A stretch of DNA of 7,400 bases from Nitrososphaerota archaeon (GTDB lineage: Archaea; Thermoproteota; Nitrososphaeria; Nitrososphaerales; JAPUIC01), in NCBI GenBank assembly GCA_027297425.1, contig JAPUIC010000077.1, forward strand, positions 1 to 7,400, given 5' to 3'. This document shows, piece by piece, positions 1-6,396 of the stretch. Positions within the stretch are counted from its first letter, which is position 1, and each line of letters opens with the position of its first letter. The notes under the pieces were generated by a model, which was not told where the DNA came from, did not search any database, and worked only from the letters and a program-made list of their open reading frames with translations. Both the position numbers and the translations under genes were made by a program.

Positions 1-1
1 G

Positions 2-640
2 GAAGGAATCGAGAAGTACGTTAGGCAATGTCTGGATATACTTAGAGTTGAATTATGTTTTGAACTCGAGGTACATACAATCGTTGAAGGGGTGGTCTTG
101 GAGAGACCCGATTATTTTGTAAAAGCGAGCCGCGCAAAGCACTCCGTAACATCTTATGCTTACGTGATTGAGGAGCGACCTAGGCCTGGGCTTTTTAATC
201 CAAAGAAGGCGACTGCCTTACATGTTCCCAAAGGTGAATTATGGTCTACCCTTCAGAAGGGCGAGAGCATTACCATAAAGAAAAAGAAGGTCAATCCCTC
301 GGAAGTTATGGGTCCACCACGTCCTGGTAGAAAGGTCGGCATTTCTGGCGACACAATGCCCTCTAGGAATCTTATAGCTTTCTTCAGTGGAGCCGACGTC
401 TTGATCCACGATTCTACTTACTCTTCACAACACAAGGATAAGGCAAAGGAGAACAAGCATTCCACAGCTCATGACGCTGCGAATGTTGCCAGAGATGCCA
501 ATGTCGAACTGCTGGTCCTGAACCACTTTAGTGCAAGATATAATGATGTCACACCACTCCTCAAAGAGGCAATGAATGTTCACCACAACGTCAAAGCAGC
601 TGCGGATTTCGATGTATTGGAGATCGATTACCGAGAATAG
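2..640 (+). CDS. rnz: Ribonuclease Z (tRNase Z), C-terminal part, truncated by window edge
   Basis: This metallo-beta-lactamase-fold endonuclease cuts pre-tRNA just after the discriminator base to make the 3' end. The frame is open from base 2, so the true start and the N-terminal metal motif HxHxDH lie outside the window; 212 residues are visible, against about 300 in the short tRNase Z family. Family marks, counted from the first visible residue: KVGISGDTMPS (GDT at 116-118, with the metal-binding Asp), IHDSTY (135-140), HSTAHDAA (from His153) and NHFSARY (His175, metal ligand). The spacing of GDT, HDSTY, HST and HFSxRY is typical of tRNase Z rather than of general beta-lactamases or of CPSF-type beta-CASP nucleases. 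The gene ends with TAG directly against the stop codon of the convergent gene. I see no oddity in the visible part. Confidence 0.9.
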   Translation, partial: EGIEKYVRQCLDILRVELCFELEVHTIVEGVVLERPDYFVKASRAKHSVTSYAYVIEERPRPGLFNPKKATALHVPKGELWSTLQKGESITIKKKKVNPSEVMGPPRPGRKVGISGDTMPSRNLIAFFSGADVLIHDSTYSSQHKDKAKENKHSTAHDAANVARDANVELLVLNHFSARYNDVTPLLKEAMNVHHNVKAAADFDVLEIDYRE

Positions 641-1453
641 TCAAGATATAAGGAATCGCTTAGATATGTAAGATGAAAGTGAGGAAAAAGAAGGTAGAGG
701 ATCTTCGTTGGTCTCTACAATATAATTGTTAACATAGCCATTATCACATAGATGGTCGACAGCATTCTTCCATTCGAGATTATCTTCATCTAAACTAAGA
801 TGAAGATCACGCTTCGCATCATTTTCGCTGCATTCTACAGTGATAAATGCCTTGGACAGACGATCGATAAAGTTGGTAATATTGCCTGACATTTTGCTAT
901 GGCCGAGATCAAAAGCAACCTTTAGTTTTATTCCCGTTTGAGCATTTAGATCTATAAATCTCTCGGGTGATATCATATCATAACCTGGATGCGGGGGGGA
1001 ATTTTCGACCAGGAGCACAATTCCTATAGAGTGAGCATAGTCCCAGAGGATCTGGATAGATTCATTATTGTTCCTCTTGGCTTCATCTAACATACTTCCT
1101 CCCTGAGTATCGTATCCAAGATGAATCGTCCACCACGCGGCTTCGCACAACGCCGCAGAATCCAGAGATTTTTTCATCCTGTGAATTGCCTGATTTCTTA
1201 TCTGTGAGTTATGATGTGCAAGATTGAAACGATTCTCACTTGGGGAATGAACCGAAATTCTAAATCCTTTTGAAACCAGCTCCTTTGCCTCGATAAGGTT
1301 CGAACCTACTAGCTCTTGAGGCCCATCATCAATCACCTGCCAAATAGTGGGCTGGGGCTTCCTAAAAGGGTCTGATTCGATATACCTCCCTAGATCCTGT
1401 ATCCCCATTCCATGCTTAAACAGAAACAAAGAAGATACTCCGATAGATACCAT
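641..1453 (-). CDS. Xylose-isomerase-like TIM-barrel protein (AP endonuclease 2 / sugar isomerase superfamily)
   Basis: The 270-residue protein has the motif order of the xylose-isomerase-like TIM barrel: VHSPSENRFN (His69, Glu73), a strand with IHLGYD (His111), LLVEN (Glu150), VAFDLGHS (Asp182, His185), and a C-terminal IVETNE (Glu247). These resemble the metal ligands of endonuclease IV, sugar isomerases and hydroxypyruvate isomerase. One site departs from the pattern: where relatives often have HLHDN, this protein reads VECSEND (206-212), so the usual His residues are missing, although RDLHL (215-219) follows. The substrate cannot be told from sequence; DNA-repair nuclease and sugar or keto-acid isomerase are both possible, and the length and poor match to endonuclease IV make repair less likely. 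Its ATG shares one base with the TAA of the UPF0201 gene upstream (TAATG), which suggests translational coupling. It is the last gene of its cluster and its stop abuts that of rnz. Confidence 0.75.
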   Translation of the reverse strand: MVSIGVSSLFLFKHGMGIQDLGRYIESDPFRKPQPTIWQVIDDGPQELVGSNLIEAKELVSKGFRISVHSPSENRFNLAHHNSQIRNQAIHRMKKSLDSAALCEAAWWTIHLGYDTQGGSMLDEAKRNNNESIQILWDYAHSIGIVLLVENSPPHPGYDMISPERFIDLNAQTGIKLKVAFDLGHSKMSGNITNFIDRLSKAFITVECSENDAKRDLHLSLDEDNLEWKNAVDHLCDNGYVNNYIVETNEDPLPSFSSLSSYISKRFLIS

Positions 1454-1860
1454 TACTTCTCACCGGCGAGCCAATCGATAAAGGATTCTAGATTTTTAGT
1501 TTCGATAGTCATTTCTATGGGGCCCATTGGTGACTCGGCTTCATCCTCACAGAGGACCAGTATACCAACAAAAGCTGCCTGTTTGTTCAGGAGGATGTGG
1601 GTCTTACCTTCTTCAGCCTGATTGAGCAAGAGCCTCCTTGCTACTGCAAGGGTCCTACGTTTTCGTATTGCCTCATAGAGCGGATATAGAAATTCTTCAT
1701 CGAAGCCTACGAACTGAATTTGACCATCTCTCTCTTTTAGACTCACTCCAGCGCCGAGCACATTTTCCATCGCAGATCTAACTCTGCCAGGATCTTCAGA
1801 TCTCTTCAATGGCGTGCTAACCATGACTTTGAGATCATCCGTGTACCTTACAATTTTCAT
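1453..1860 (-). CDS. UPF0201 family protein (archaeal RNA-binding-like domain, DUF54)
   Basis: This 135-residue protein has the size and landmarks of the archaeal UPF0201/DUF54 family: an N-terminal strand (KVMVSTPLKRSEDPGRV), a central YEAIRKRRTLAVARRLLL helix, then ILLNKQAAFVG (about 89-99) and the closing ESPMGPIEMTI (about 109-119), which I recognise as the family signature. The family is related by fold to RNA-binding ribosomal-protein-like domains; a biochemical role is not established to my knowledge. The start ATG lies inside the TGA region of the UPF0200 gene (ATGA, 4-nt overlap), and the stop TAA overlaps the start of the next gene. From memory, Archaeoglobus carries a single protein that joins UPF0200 and UPF0201, so the tight pairing here is the split form of a known partnership. 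A shared function with the kinase is inferred. No catalytic residues are expected or seen. Confidence 0.85.
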   Translation of the reverse strand: MKIVRYTDDLKVMVSTPLKRSEDPGRVRSAMENVLGAGVSLKERDGQIQFVGFDEEFLYPLYEAIRKRRTLAVARRLLLNQAEEGKTHILLNKQAAFVGILVLCEDEAESPMGPIEMTIETKNLESFIDWLAGEK

Positions 1861-2432
1861 GGCTGAAATACTCTCTGAGTGATGGCAACGACTTCAGCCT
1901 TCAATTTCTCTAGGGTGATTACGTCATTCAGAAGCACCTCCTCAGCAATCGATATTACCTCTCCCACTCCTACTCTCAACTCTCTCTCATCTCTCGATTT
2001 GAATGCCGCTTCATCGGAGGGCTTATCTTCCCTGGATCTACTTCGTATCAAATCATACCTCCGCTGTGGTGAAGCTATGACTGCGAGCAATCGCGTAGTA
2101 GGAAACGACCTTTTGAATTCTTCAACTTCTGCAATACTTCTAACTCCGTCGATAGCGATGAGGTTCTTTTTAGCAGCTAGGATTTTTGGAATGGAGAGTT
2201 TAGCAATAACCGAAGAACCTAGTTCCTCTCTAATCTCTTCCATTACCCTTCCACAATTCATGTCTGAAATCGATAAGCCCCTTGACGCTGTTTCTTCCCT
2301 TATGCGATCCCCCATAATTATTACGTCGAAGCCAAGAGCTCGTGTGCGTTCTGCAATGGTAGACTTGCCAGCACCTGGCATCCCAGTTATGAGCAGTAAC
2401 TTCTTAGATGAGATCGTGGGCTTTAGAACCAT
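1857..2432 (-). CDS. UPF0200 family P-loop kinase (dephospho-CoA kinase / adenylate kinase-like)
   Basis: This 191-residue NMP-kinase-like P-loop protein has a Walker A motif GMPGAGKST (17-25), a Walker B-like strand IAIDGVRS (92-99), and a basic LID-like region RSRSRED (130-136), followed by SRDERELRVGVGEV (146-159) and a final LLND. The set matches archaeal UPF0200, often listed as CoaE-like. Its true substrate is uncertain: archaeal dephospho-CoA kinase activity has been assigned elsewhere to a different family (DUF359), so I would not call this CoaE. The ATG at 2432 is the only reasonable start, because an in-frame stop (TAG, 2444-2442) lies just upstream. No Shine-Dalgarno sequence precedes it. 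The gene heads a three-gene overlapping cluster and sits 90 nt downstream of lplB on the same strand, so it may be read from the lplA promoter or from a weak promoter in that gap. Confidence 0.85.
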   Translation of the reverse strand: MVLKPTISSKKLLLITGMPGAGKSTIAERTRALGFDVIIMGDRIREETASRGLSISDMNCGRVMEEIREELGSSVIAKLSIPKILAAKKNLIAIDGVRSIAEVEEFKRSFPTTRLLAVIASPQRRYDLIRSRSREDKPSDEAAFKSRDERELRVGVGEVISIAEEVLLNDVITLEKLKAEVVAITQRVFQP

Positions 2433-2522
2433 ATGATGACACTAATACTCATCGGATCAGGAGACATTTCTTACTCCTACCTCTAACCAAACCTCGAATA
2501 ACGTAAGGACTTTCCTAATAGT

Positions 2523-2810
2523 TCATCCACTATTCGGACTGCCTTTGATAGCTTGAACGATTACGGAAGTAAAATCTGCAATTGAAGCTCCAACTAAAGT
2601 AATGTCATCCTTTAGACTCTCATTCACGCGACGCTCTATATCATTCTCCGAGATCGCTGAACCGACTATATTCTTCTCGAGGGAATTTATGGTCTCTTCT
2701 GGATGCATAAAAAAATCTCCGGTAATTTTGGCAGACACAATTTTTCCATTCTTAACTGCACAATCTATTCTGATTAGCTTGCCGCCGGGAACCTTAAGCT
2801 CTGCTCTCAT
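2523..2810 (-). CDS. lplB: Lipoate-protein ligase, C-terminal accessory subunit (LplB)
   Basis: This small protein (95 residues from the ATG at 2810) matches the C-terminal domain of bacterial lipoate ligases, here encoded separately as in Thermoplasma, where LplA needs LplB for lipoate activation. Marks are an N-terminal KVPGGKLIRIDCAVKNGKI, then AKITGDFFMHPEE (about 27-39), which fits the ITGDFFxxPE signature, and a helical end. I prefer the ATG at 2810 because it forms an ATGA junction with the TGA of lplA (4-nt overlap), the same coupling used elsewhere in the window. A GTG at 2825 would give 100 residues and a 19-nt overlap and cannot be excluded. The adjacent lplA supports the assignment strongly, since this domain alone has little other known use. 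Confidence 0.8.
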   Translation of the reverse strand: MRAELKVPGGKLIRIDCAVKNGKIVSAKITGDFFMHPEETINSLEKNIVGSAISENDIERRVNESLKDDITLVGASIADFTSVIVQAIKGSPNSG

Positions 2811-3574
2811 CGCTGAAATGTCCACTCTTTAGACAGATATTTCTCCTCTCGTACGTTTTTTGCAAACTGGACCTCCTCGTCTTCTAGATGACCTTCTTCA
2901 AACTGAACCCCCAAAGAAGTGGAAAATCCTTCTCTGATCGATAAAGCGACTTTTTCCATGCTAAGCTTACCTATTTCAAGATTCACAGAGGTAACCCTCT
3001 CCTTCACTCCTTTGATTGCCTTATCCCTCAATTTCTCATCGGTGACCTTCAATAGTTCGAACATTTTGTCGACGTTAACGTCTATCAATAAGGTGCCATG
3101 CTGAAGGATAATACCGTTTTTCCTTGTTTGAGCATTACCCGATATCTTTTTTCCATCTACAAGTATGTCGTTAACAGGATGGAATCTTGCACTCAGACCA
3201 AGATTCTTAAGCCCTAGTACTAACCCTTCACAGAGAACTTCATACGATTTTAGGATGTCTGTTGGGATCTTTGGATTATCAACCCCGGCTATCAAGCTGT
3301 AGGTGATCTCACCATCAAAATCATGATATACTGCTCCGCCACCAGTAATTCTTCTAACGACTTCAACTCCGTAGTTAGTGCAGGCCTGCAGGTTAACCTC
3401 ATCAGCTATACTTTGAAAAAATCCAATCGAGACGGCAGACGGCTTCCATCGATATAGACGGAAAGTATCCCTGACCTTATTGTTCCTCCTGCTGTTCATG
3501 ATAGCTTCATCTATGGCCATATTCATTCCAGCATCCTGACTTTCAAGGCCAATGAATCGGAACGAATCAGTCAT
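2807..3574 (-). CDS. lplA: Lipoate-protein ligase A, catalytic subunit (biotin/lipoate ligase fold)
   Basis: LplA activates lipoate with ATP and transfers it to a lysine of carrier proteins (GcvH, 2-oxoacid dehydrogenase E2) in the cytoplasm. Counting from the chosen start, the 255-residue protein shows GMNMAIDEA (16-24), FRLYRWKPSAVSIGFFQ (38-54), the lipoyl-AMP loop RRITGGGAVYHD (74-85), HPVNDILVDGKKISGNAQ (132-149) with the expected catalytic Lys143 in KISG, and HGTLLID (159-165). It lacks the C-terminal domain, which is supplied by the overlapping lplB. The reading frame is open upstream to 3667, but the start at 3574 gives the normal family N-terminus and follows a good TATA-like element by about 31 nt with no Shine-Dalgarno, as expected for a leaderless archaeal mRNA. 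All key residues are present. Octanoyltransferase LipB is less likely, given the LplA-type motifs and the LplB partner. Confidence 0.88.
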   Translation of the reverse strand: MTDSFRFIGLESQDAGMNMAIDEAIMNSRRNNKVRDTFRLYRWKPSAVSIGFFQSIADEVNLQACTNYGVEVVRRITGGGAVYHDFDGEITYSLIAGVDNPKIPTDILKSYEVLCEGLVLGLKNLGLSARFHPVNDILVDGKKISGNAQTRKNGIILQHGTLLIDVNVDKMFELLKVTDEKLRDKAIKGVKERVTSVNLEIGKLSMEKVALSIREGFSTSLGVQFEEGHLEDEEVQFAKNVREEKYLSKEWTFQR

Positions 3575-3579
3575 TCTGT

Positions 3580-3594
3580 CTTGCACGGTGCAAG
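3580..3594. promoter_or_regulatory. Perfect 15-nt palindrome at the lplA transcription start; candidate operator
   Basis: CTTGCAC-G-GTGCAAG is an inverted repeat of two 7-nt arms around a single base. It lies between the TATA-like element (about 3601-3614) and the lplA ATG (3574), covering the predicted transcription start on the minus strand. A dimeric repressor bound here would block initiation. A one-base loop makes an RNA hairpin of full length unlikely, so DNA binding is the better reading. That it acts as an operator is inferred. Confidence 0.4.
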
Positions 3595-3599
3595 AGACC

Positions 3600-3614
3600 C
3601 TTAATTTAACTATA
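3600..3614 (-). promoter_or_regulatory. TATA-box-like element for lplA, possibly shared with thpR
   Basis: On the minus strand this reads TATAGTTAAATTAAG, the only clear archaeal box A-like stretch in the divergent gap. Its centre is about 31 nt upstream of the lplA ATG at 3574, so transcription would start near 3580 with almost no leader. On the plus strand the same AT-rich block (TTAATTTAACTATA) is about 55-60 nt before the thpR start and could serve that gene with a leader near 30 nt. The minus-strand role is better supported by spacing. Confidence 0.5.
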
Positions 3615-3666
3615 CCCTGATAAGGAACGACAGACGACATATCTTCGTACGCCGGGGTTGGATACA

Positions 3667-4224
3667 TTGAGAACTTTCATCGCTTTGGATATAAGAAATG
3701 ACGGGGTTATTGATAATGTGAAAGGGGCTCAATCATTGATTCACGAAAGTGGTGTAGATGCCAGGTATGTCGACGCCAGATCTTTGCATTTTACTGTCAG
3801 ATTTCTTGGAGAGACAAGTGATGAAACAATAGATCGTGTTAAAAAAGTTCTCATGAATGTAAAAGCTAGAAAAGTAAAAGTGCAATACCAAGGGATTGGA
3901 GTCTTTCCAGGACGACATAGGATCAATGTAGTATGGCTGGGCGTCGAGAATCATTGTAAGGACGAATTGAGATCAATTGCAGATGAAGTGAACCGAGCGA
4001 TATTTTCCTTTGGAATTCAGTCGCGTGGGACTTTTCAACCACACGTCACCATCGCTAGAATAAAGAGCAGTAGAAATCGAGATAAATTGCTATCTCTGAT
4101 AGATGAACACATAGACCAAATATTCGGGGAAGAAACTCTTGACTCTGTGCGATTAAAGAAGAGTGTTCTAACTCCTAATGGGCCGATATACGACGACCTA
4201 CTCTCAATTAGACTGGGTGAATAG
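3667..4224 (+). CDS. thpR: RNA 2',3'-cyclic phosphodiesterase (2'-5' RNA ligase family, ThpR)
   Basis: ThpR belongs to the 2H phosphoesterase superfamily. Members open RNA 2',3'-cyclic phosphates and can join tRNA half molecules through 2'-5' bonds in vitro. Both signature HxTx motifs are present: HFTV (His41-Val44, in LHFTVRFLG) and HVTI (His126-Ile129, in QPHVTIARI), at the usual spacing in a protein of about 185 residues. The closing KSVLTPNGPIYDDL is also typical. There is no ATG near the N-terminus; the TTG at 3667 gives MRTFIALDI, the normal family beginning, while a TTG at 3658 would add three residues. It is divergent from lplA, and its TAG ends one base before the cca start region, so the two are probably cotranscribed. 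All catalytic residues are intact. The link to tRNA processing is strengthened by cca and an intron-bearing tRNA in the same direction. Confidence 0.9.
   Translation: MRTFIALDIRNDGVIDNVKGAQSLIHESGVDARYVDARSLHFTVRFLGETSDETIDRVKKVLMNVKARKVKVQYQGIGVFPGRHRINVVWLGVENHCKDELRSIADEVNRAIFSFGIQSRGTFQPHVTIARIKSSRNRDKLLSLIDEHIDQIFGEETLDSVRLKKSVLTPNGPIYDDLLSIRLGE
4216..4220 (+). promoter_or_regulatory. Shine-Dalgarno sequence that sets the cca start
   Basis: GGTGA lies inside the last codons of thpR, 5 nt before the ATG at 4226, and matches the anti-Shine-Dalgarno of archaeal 16S rRNA. It supports 4226 over an in-frame ATG at 4178, which would lie within thpR and add 16 residues unlike the family N-terminus. 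Confidence 0.6.
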
Positions 4225-4225
4225 G

Positions 4226-5596
4226 ATGTCAAGCAGTATTAACGAGATCATATTGAAAGCGATCAGCTTAGCAGAACCTACAGCGGCACAGGCAAAGAGA
4301 GGCAATCAGATTGCTTCCCGACTCCTATCTAAGGTTAGACGACTTGCCCGTACGCACCATCTACATCCTAAAGTCATCATGGGCGGTTCCTTCGCAAAGG
4401 GTACTTGGCTCTCTGACTCTCTCGAGATGGATATCTTTCTCCTCTTCCCAAAGGAGATAGATGCTAAGGAGTTAGAACGCGAGGGTCTCCTTTTAGCCAA
4501 AAAATCACTCGTAGGCAATAGACCTAGGCTAAGGTATGCTCAACACCCATATGTTGAAGCTTTTATTCAGGATTTTAGGATCAATCTAGTGCCATGTTTT
4601 GAGACAAAACTGGGAGACTGGAAGAGTGCAGCAGACCGATCTCCCTTTCATACTCTATACATGAATAAACACCTAACTCAGAAGCTCAAGAAGGAGGTTA
4701 GACTATTGAAGATGTTCATGAAGCGGGTTGGGGTCTATGGTTCAGAAATAAAAGTTCAGGGGTTTAGTGGATACGCATGTGAAGTCCTCATCTTGAAATA
4801 TAGAACATTCCTATCCACATTAGAAAATGTCTCTAAATGGAAGGAAAGAGAAGTTGTATGTATTGAACCAAGTGCCTCGACGAAGGCTGATCAAGTTAAG
4901 GGACAACTGATACTTTTAGATCCTATTGACAGTAACCGGAACTTGGGCATGGCTATCTCACCACAAAAGATCGGGCAGTTCGTTCTATCCTCAGGCTCAT
5001 TTATCAGCTTACCAGGAATGAGGTTCTTTAGGAGTAATAGGAGACGAAGTAGTAAATTAGAACAAGATCTCTTGAGACAGTCGGCCATTGGAATCCTCCT
5101 CTCACATTCTAGCCGGAGTCCTGATGTACTCTGGGGCCAGTTGAAGAAGAGCGGAGTTAATATTCGGGAGCGAATGTTGAACGAAGGTTTTGAAGTTGCT
5201 AGAACGATTATCGCGAGTGATGAGACGCACCGGAGTGCTTTACTTTATCTTCTCGTTAACCAGACTCTCTCCTCATTGGTCGTGAAGGATGGACCCGAAT
5301 ATTTCAGGATAAAAGAATCTCGAAAGTTTATAGAAAAAAATTCTGGAACAGGAAGTATATCTTGGATCGGAGGTACAGGACGACTCAAAGCTCTTAAATT
5401 TAGAAAGCAAGATTTAGGGTTGAAATCATTCTTGGAAGAGCTATTCAGTTCTAAGACTTCCGGAATTTCTTTAGGCTTAAGGAAAGAGGCCCAAAATTCT
5501 GAGATTTTGATGGGGGAAGATCTCCTTACAGCAGGTCGAAGAGAGAGCTGGTTATCTGAACGTTTACAAGACCTTGTCAGCACAGAAGACCTCTAA
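4226..5596 (+). CDS. cca: CCA tRNA nucleotidyltransferase, archaeal class I
   Basis: This enzyme adds or repairs the 3' CCA of tRNAs without a nucleic-acid template. The protein has 456 residues, close to the family's usual 440-460. Visible marks are the nucleotidyltransferase signature GGSFAKGTWL (53-62), LEMDIFLLFP (66-75) with Glu67 and Asp69 matching the E-x-D of the Archaeoglobus enzyme, HPYVEAF (107-113), LVPCF (121-125), ADRSPFH (136-142), EVRLLKMFMK, VQGFSGYACEVLI, and LLDPIDSNRN in the middle domain. One residue stands out: Asn120, in FRINLVPCF, sits where the third catalytic carboxylate is expected (Asp110 in Archaeoglobus, VDVVPC). The start is set by a GGTGA 5 nt upstream. The gene follows thpR by one base, and the kinase-like gene starts within its last 23 nt. 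The neighbouring tRNA-Pro has no encoded CCA, so this function is needed in the cell. Confidence 0.93.
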   Translation: MSSSINEIILKAISLAEPTAAQAKRGNQIASRLLSKVRRLARTHHLHPKVIMGGSFAKGTWLSDSLEMDIFLLFPKEIDAKELEREGLLLAKKSLVGNRPRLRYAQHPYVEAFIQDFRINLVPCFETKLGDWKSAADRSPFHTLYMNKHLTQKLKKEVRLLKMFMKRVGVYGSEIKVQGFSGYACEVLILKYRTFLSTLENVSKWKEREVVCIEPSASTKADQVKGQLILLDPIDSNRNLGMAISPQKIGQFVLSSGSFISLPGMRFFRSNRRRSSKLEQDLLRQSAIGILLSHSSRSPDVLWGQLKKSGVNIRERMLNEGFEVARTIIASDETHRSALLYLLVNQTLSSLVVKDGPEYFRIKESRKFIEKNSGTGSISWIGGTGRLKALKFRKQDLGLKSFLEELFSSKTSGISLGLRKEAQNSEILMGEDLLTAGRRESWLSERLQDLVSTEDL

Positions 5597-6344
5597 AAAA
5601 ATAGCAATCGAGGATCTACTACGCGAACCTTATCGCCAGATCCTTTGTTACCCTGACTCAAATGAGAAAGAAGCCAAAAATCGACTGCGCCAATTAAAAA
5701 AACTGAAGATCGATTCTATCATTCTGCAAGGCACGACCGAAATCGCTGGACTCAAGATCCTAGGAAAGGGGTGCGTCAGCATCGTTGTTAAAACGAAGCT
5801 AAATGGACGATCTTTTGCCCTTAAGATACGAAGAGTTGATGCAAATCGGGTTTCTATGGACCGTGAAGTTGAAATGTCTACCCTTGCCAACTCAATCGGC
5901 ATAGGGCCAAAAATTCACGCTCACACAAAGGATATGATAGTAATGGATTTGGTGAGCGGTGCGGATCTCACCACTTGGGTCCGATCTCTGAACGGCCCTG
6001 GTTCTACTCTCAAACTTAGGACGATCTTAGGACTACTTCTCAAGCAGTGTTTTATGTTGGACCAATTAGGATTAGATCACGGGCAGCTCAGCAACCTCAA
6101 AAAACATGTGATAGTGGGCAGAAAATTAGTGATCCTGGACTTCGAGAGCTCCAGTTCAAGTAGACGAACTTCTAATGTAACCTCTTCTTCTCAATATCTT
6201 TTTGTTGGAGGCCCGATTTCAAAACGAGTCCGGCGATTCATGAGATTGAGAGAATACGATACTATCATAGAGCGGCTTAGAGATTACAAGACCAATAAGA
6301 ACGAGGAATCTTTCCTGGGCTTACTACAACAGGTTCGGCTATAG
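5574..6344 (+). CDS. Predicted Ser/Thr protein kinase-like protein (COG2112 type), atypical catalytic loop
   Basis: This 256-residue protein with a kinase fold resembles the archaeal COG2112 group. Marks are a glycine-rich loop LGKGCVSIVVK (63-73), FALKIRR with the expected ATP-binding Lys84, REVEM with Glu98 for the salt bridge, a hinge IVMDLVSGADL (122-132), DHGQLS (168-173) at the catalytic-loop position, and VILDFESS (186-193) with Asp189 in place of the DFG Asp. The usual catalytic Asp (HRD, or HGD in Bud32) is Gln171, and no Asn is seen at the normal place after it. The C-terminus is basic (KRVRRFMRLREYD). The only usual start codon in the open frame is TTG at 5574, since a stop in this frame lies at 5508-5510; it overlaps cca by 23 nt without a clear ribosome-binding site. 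It could be an active atypical kinase or a pseudokinase. The partner is unknown; linkage to cca suggests a role in RNA metabolism, but this is inference. Confidence 0.75.
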   Translation: MSAQKTSKKIAIEDLLREPYRQILCYPDSNEKEAKNRLRQLKKLKIDSIILQGTTEIAGLKILGKGCVSIVVKTKLNGRSFALKIRRVDANRVSMDREVEMSTLANSIGIGPKIHAHTKDMIVMDLVSGADLTTWVRSLNGPGSTLKLRTILGLLLKQCFMLDQLGLDHGQLSNLKKHVIVGRKLVILDFESSSSSRRTSNVTSSSQYLFVGGPISKRVRRFMRLREYDTIIERLRDYKTNKNEESFLGLLQQVRL

Positions 6345-6396
6345 GAAAGTGTAAAGCCTAGATTTTCTAACCCCGGATTGGGGCCGTAGTCTAGTT

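Noticed and set aside
993..999. Run of seven G, a possible frameshift site in the TIM-barrel gene
   Set aside because: The frame reads through the run with sensible family motifs on both sides (LLVEN before, VAFDLGH after), so no error is indicated.
1879..2436. 185-codon plus-strand open frame
   Set aside because: It lies fully opposite the UPF0200 kinase gene, which has clear motifs; the frame product is rich in Ser/Leu/Arg and matches no family I know.
3575..3667. 31-residue N-terminal extension of lplA
   Set aside because: It would cover the TATA-like element and palindrome and lacks resemblance to the LplA N-terminus; the start at 3574 fits both family length and promoter spacing.
3733..3954. 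Two minus-strand frames opposite thpR
   Set aside because: Both are shadows of thpR, whose two HxTx motifs are intact.
4178..4225. 16-residue N-terminal extension of cca
   Set aside because: It lies within thpR, while the ATG at 4226 has a well-placed GGTGA.
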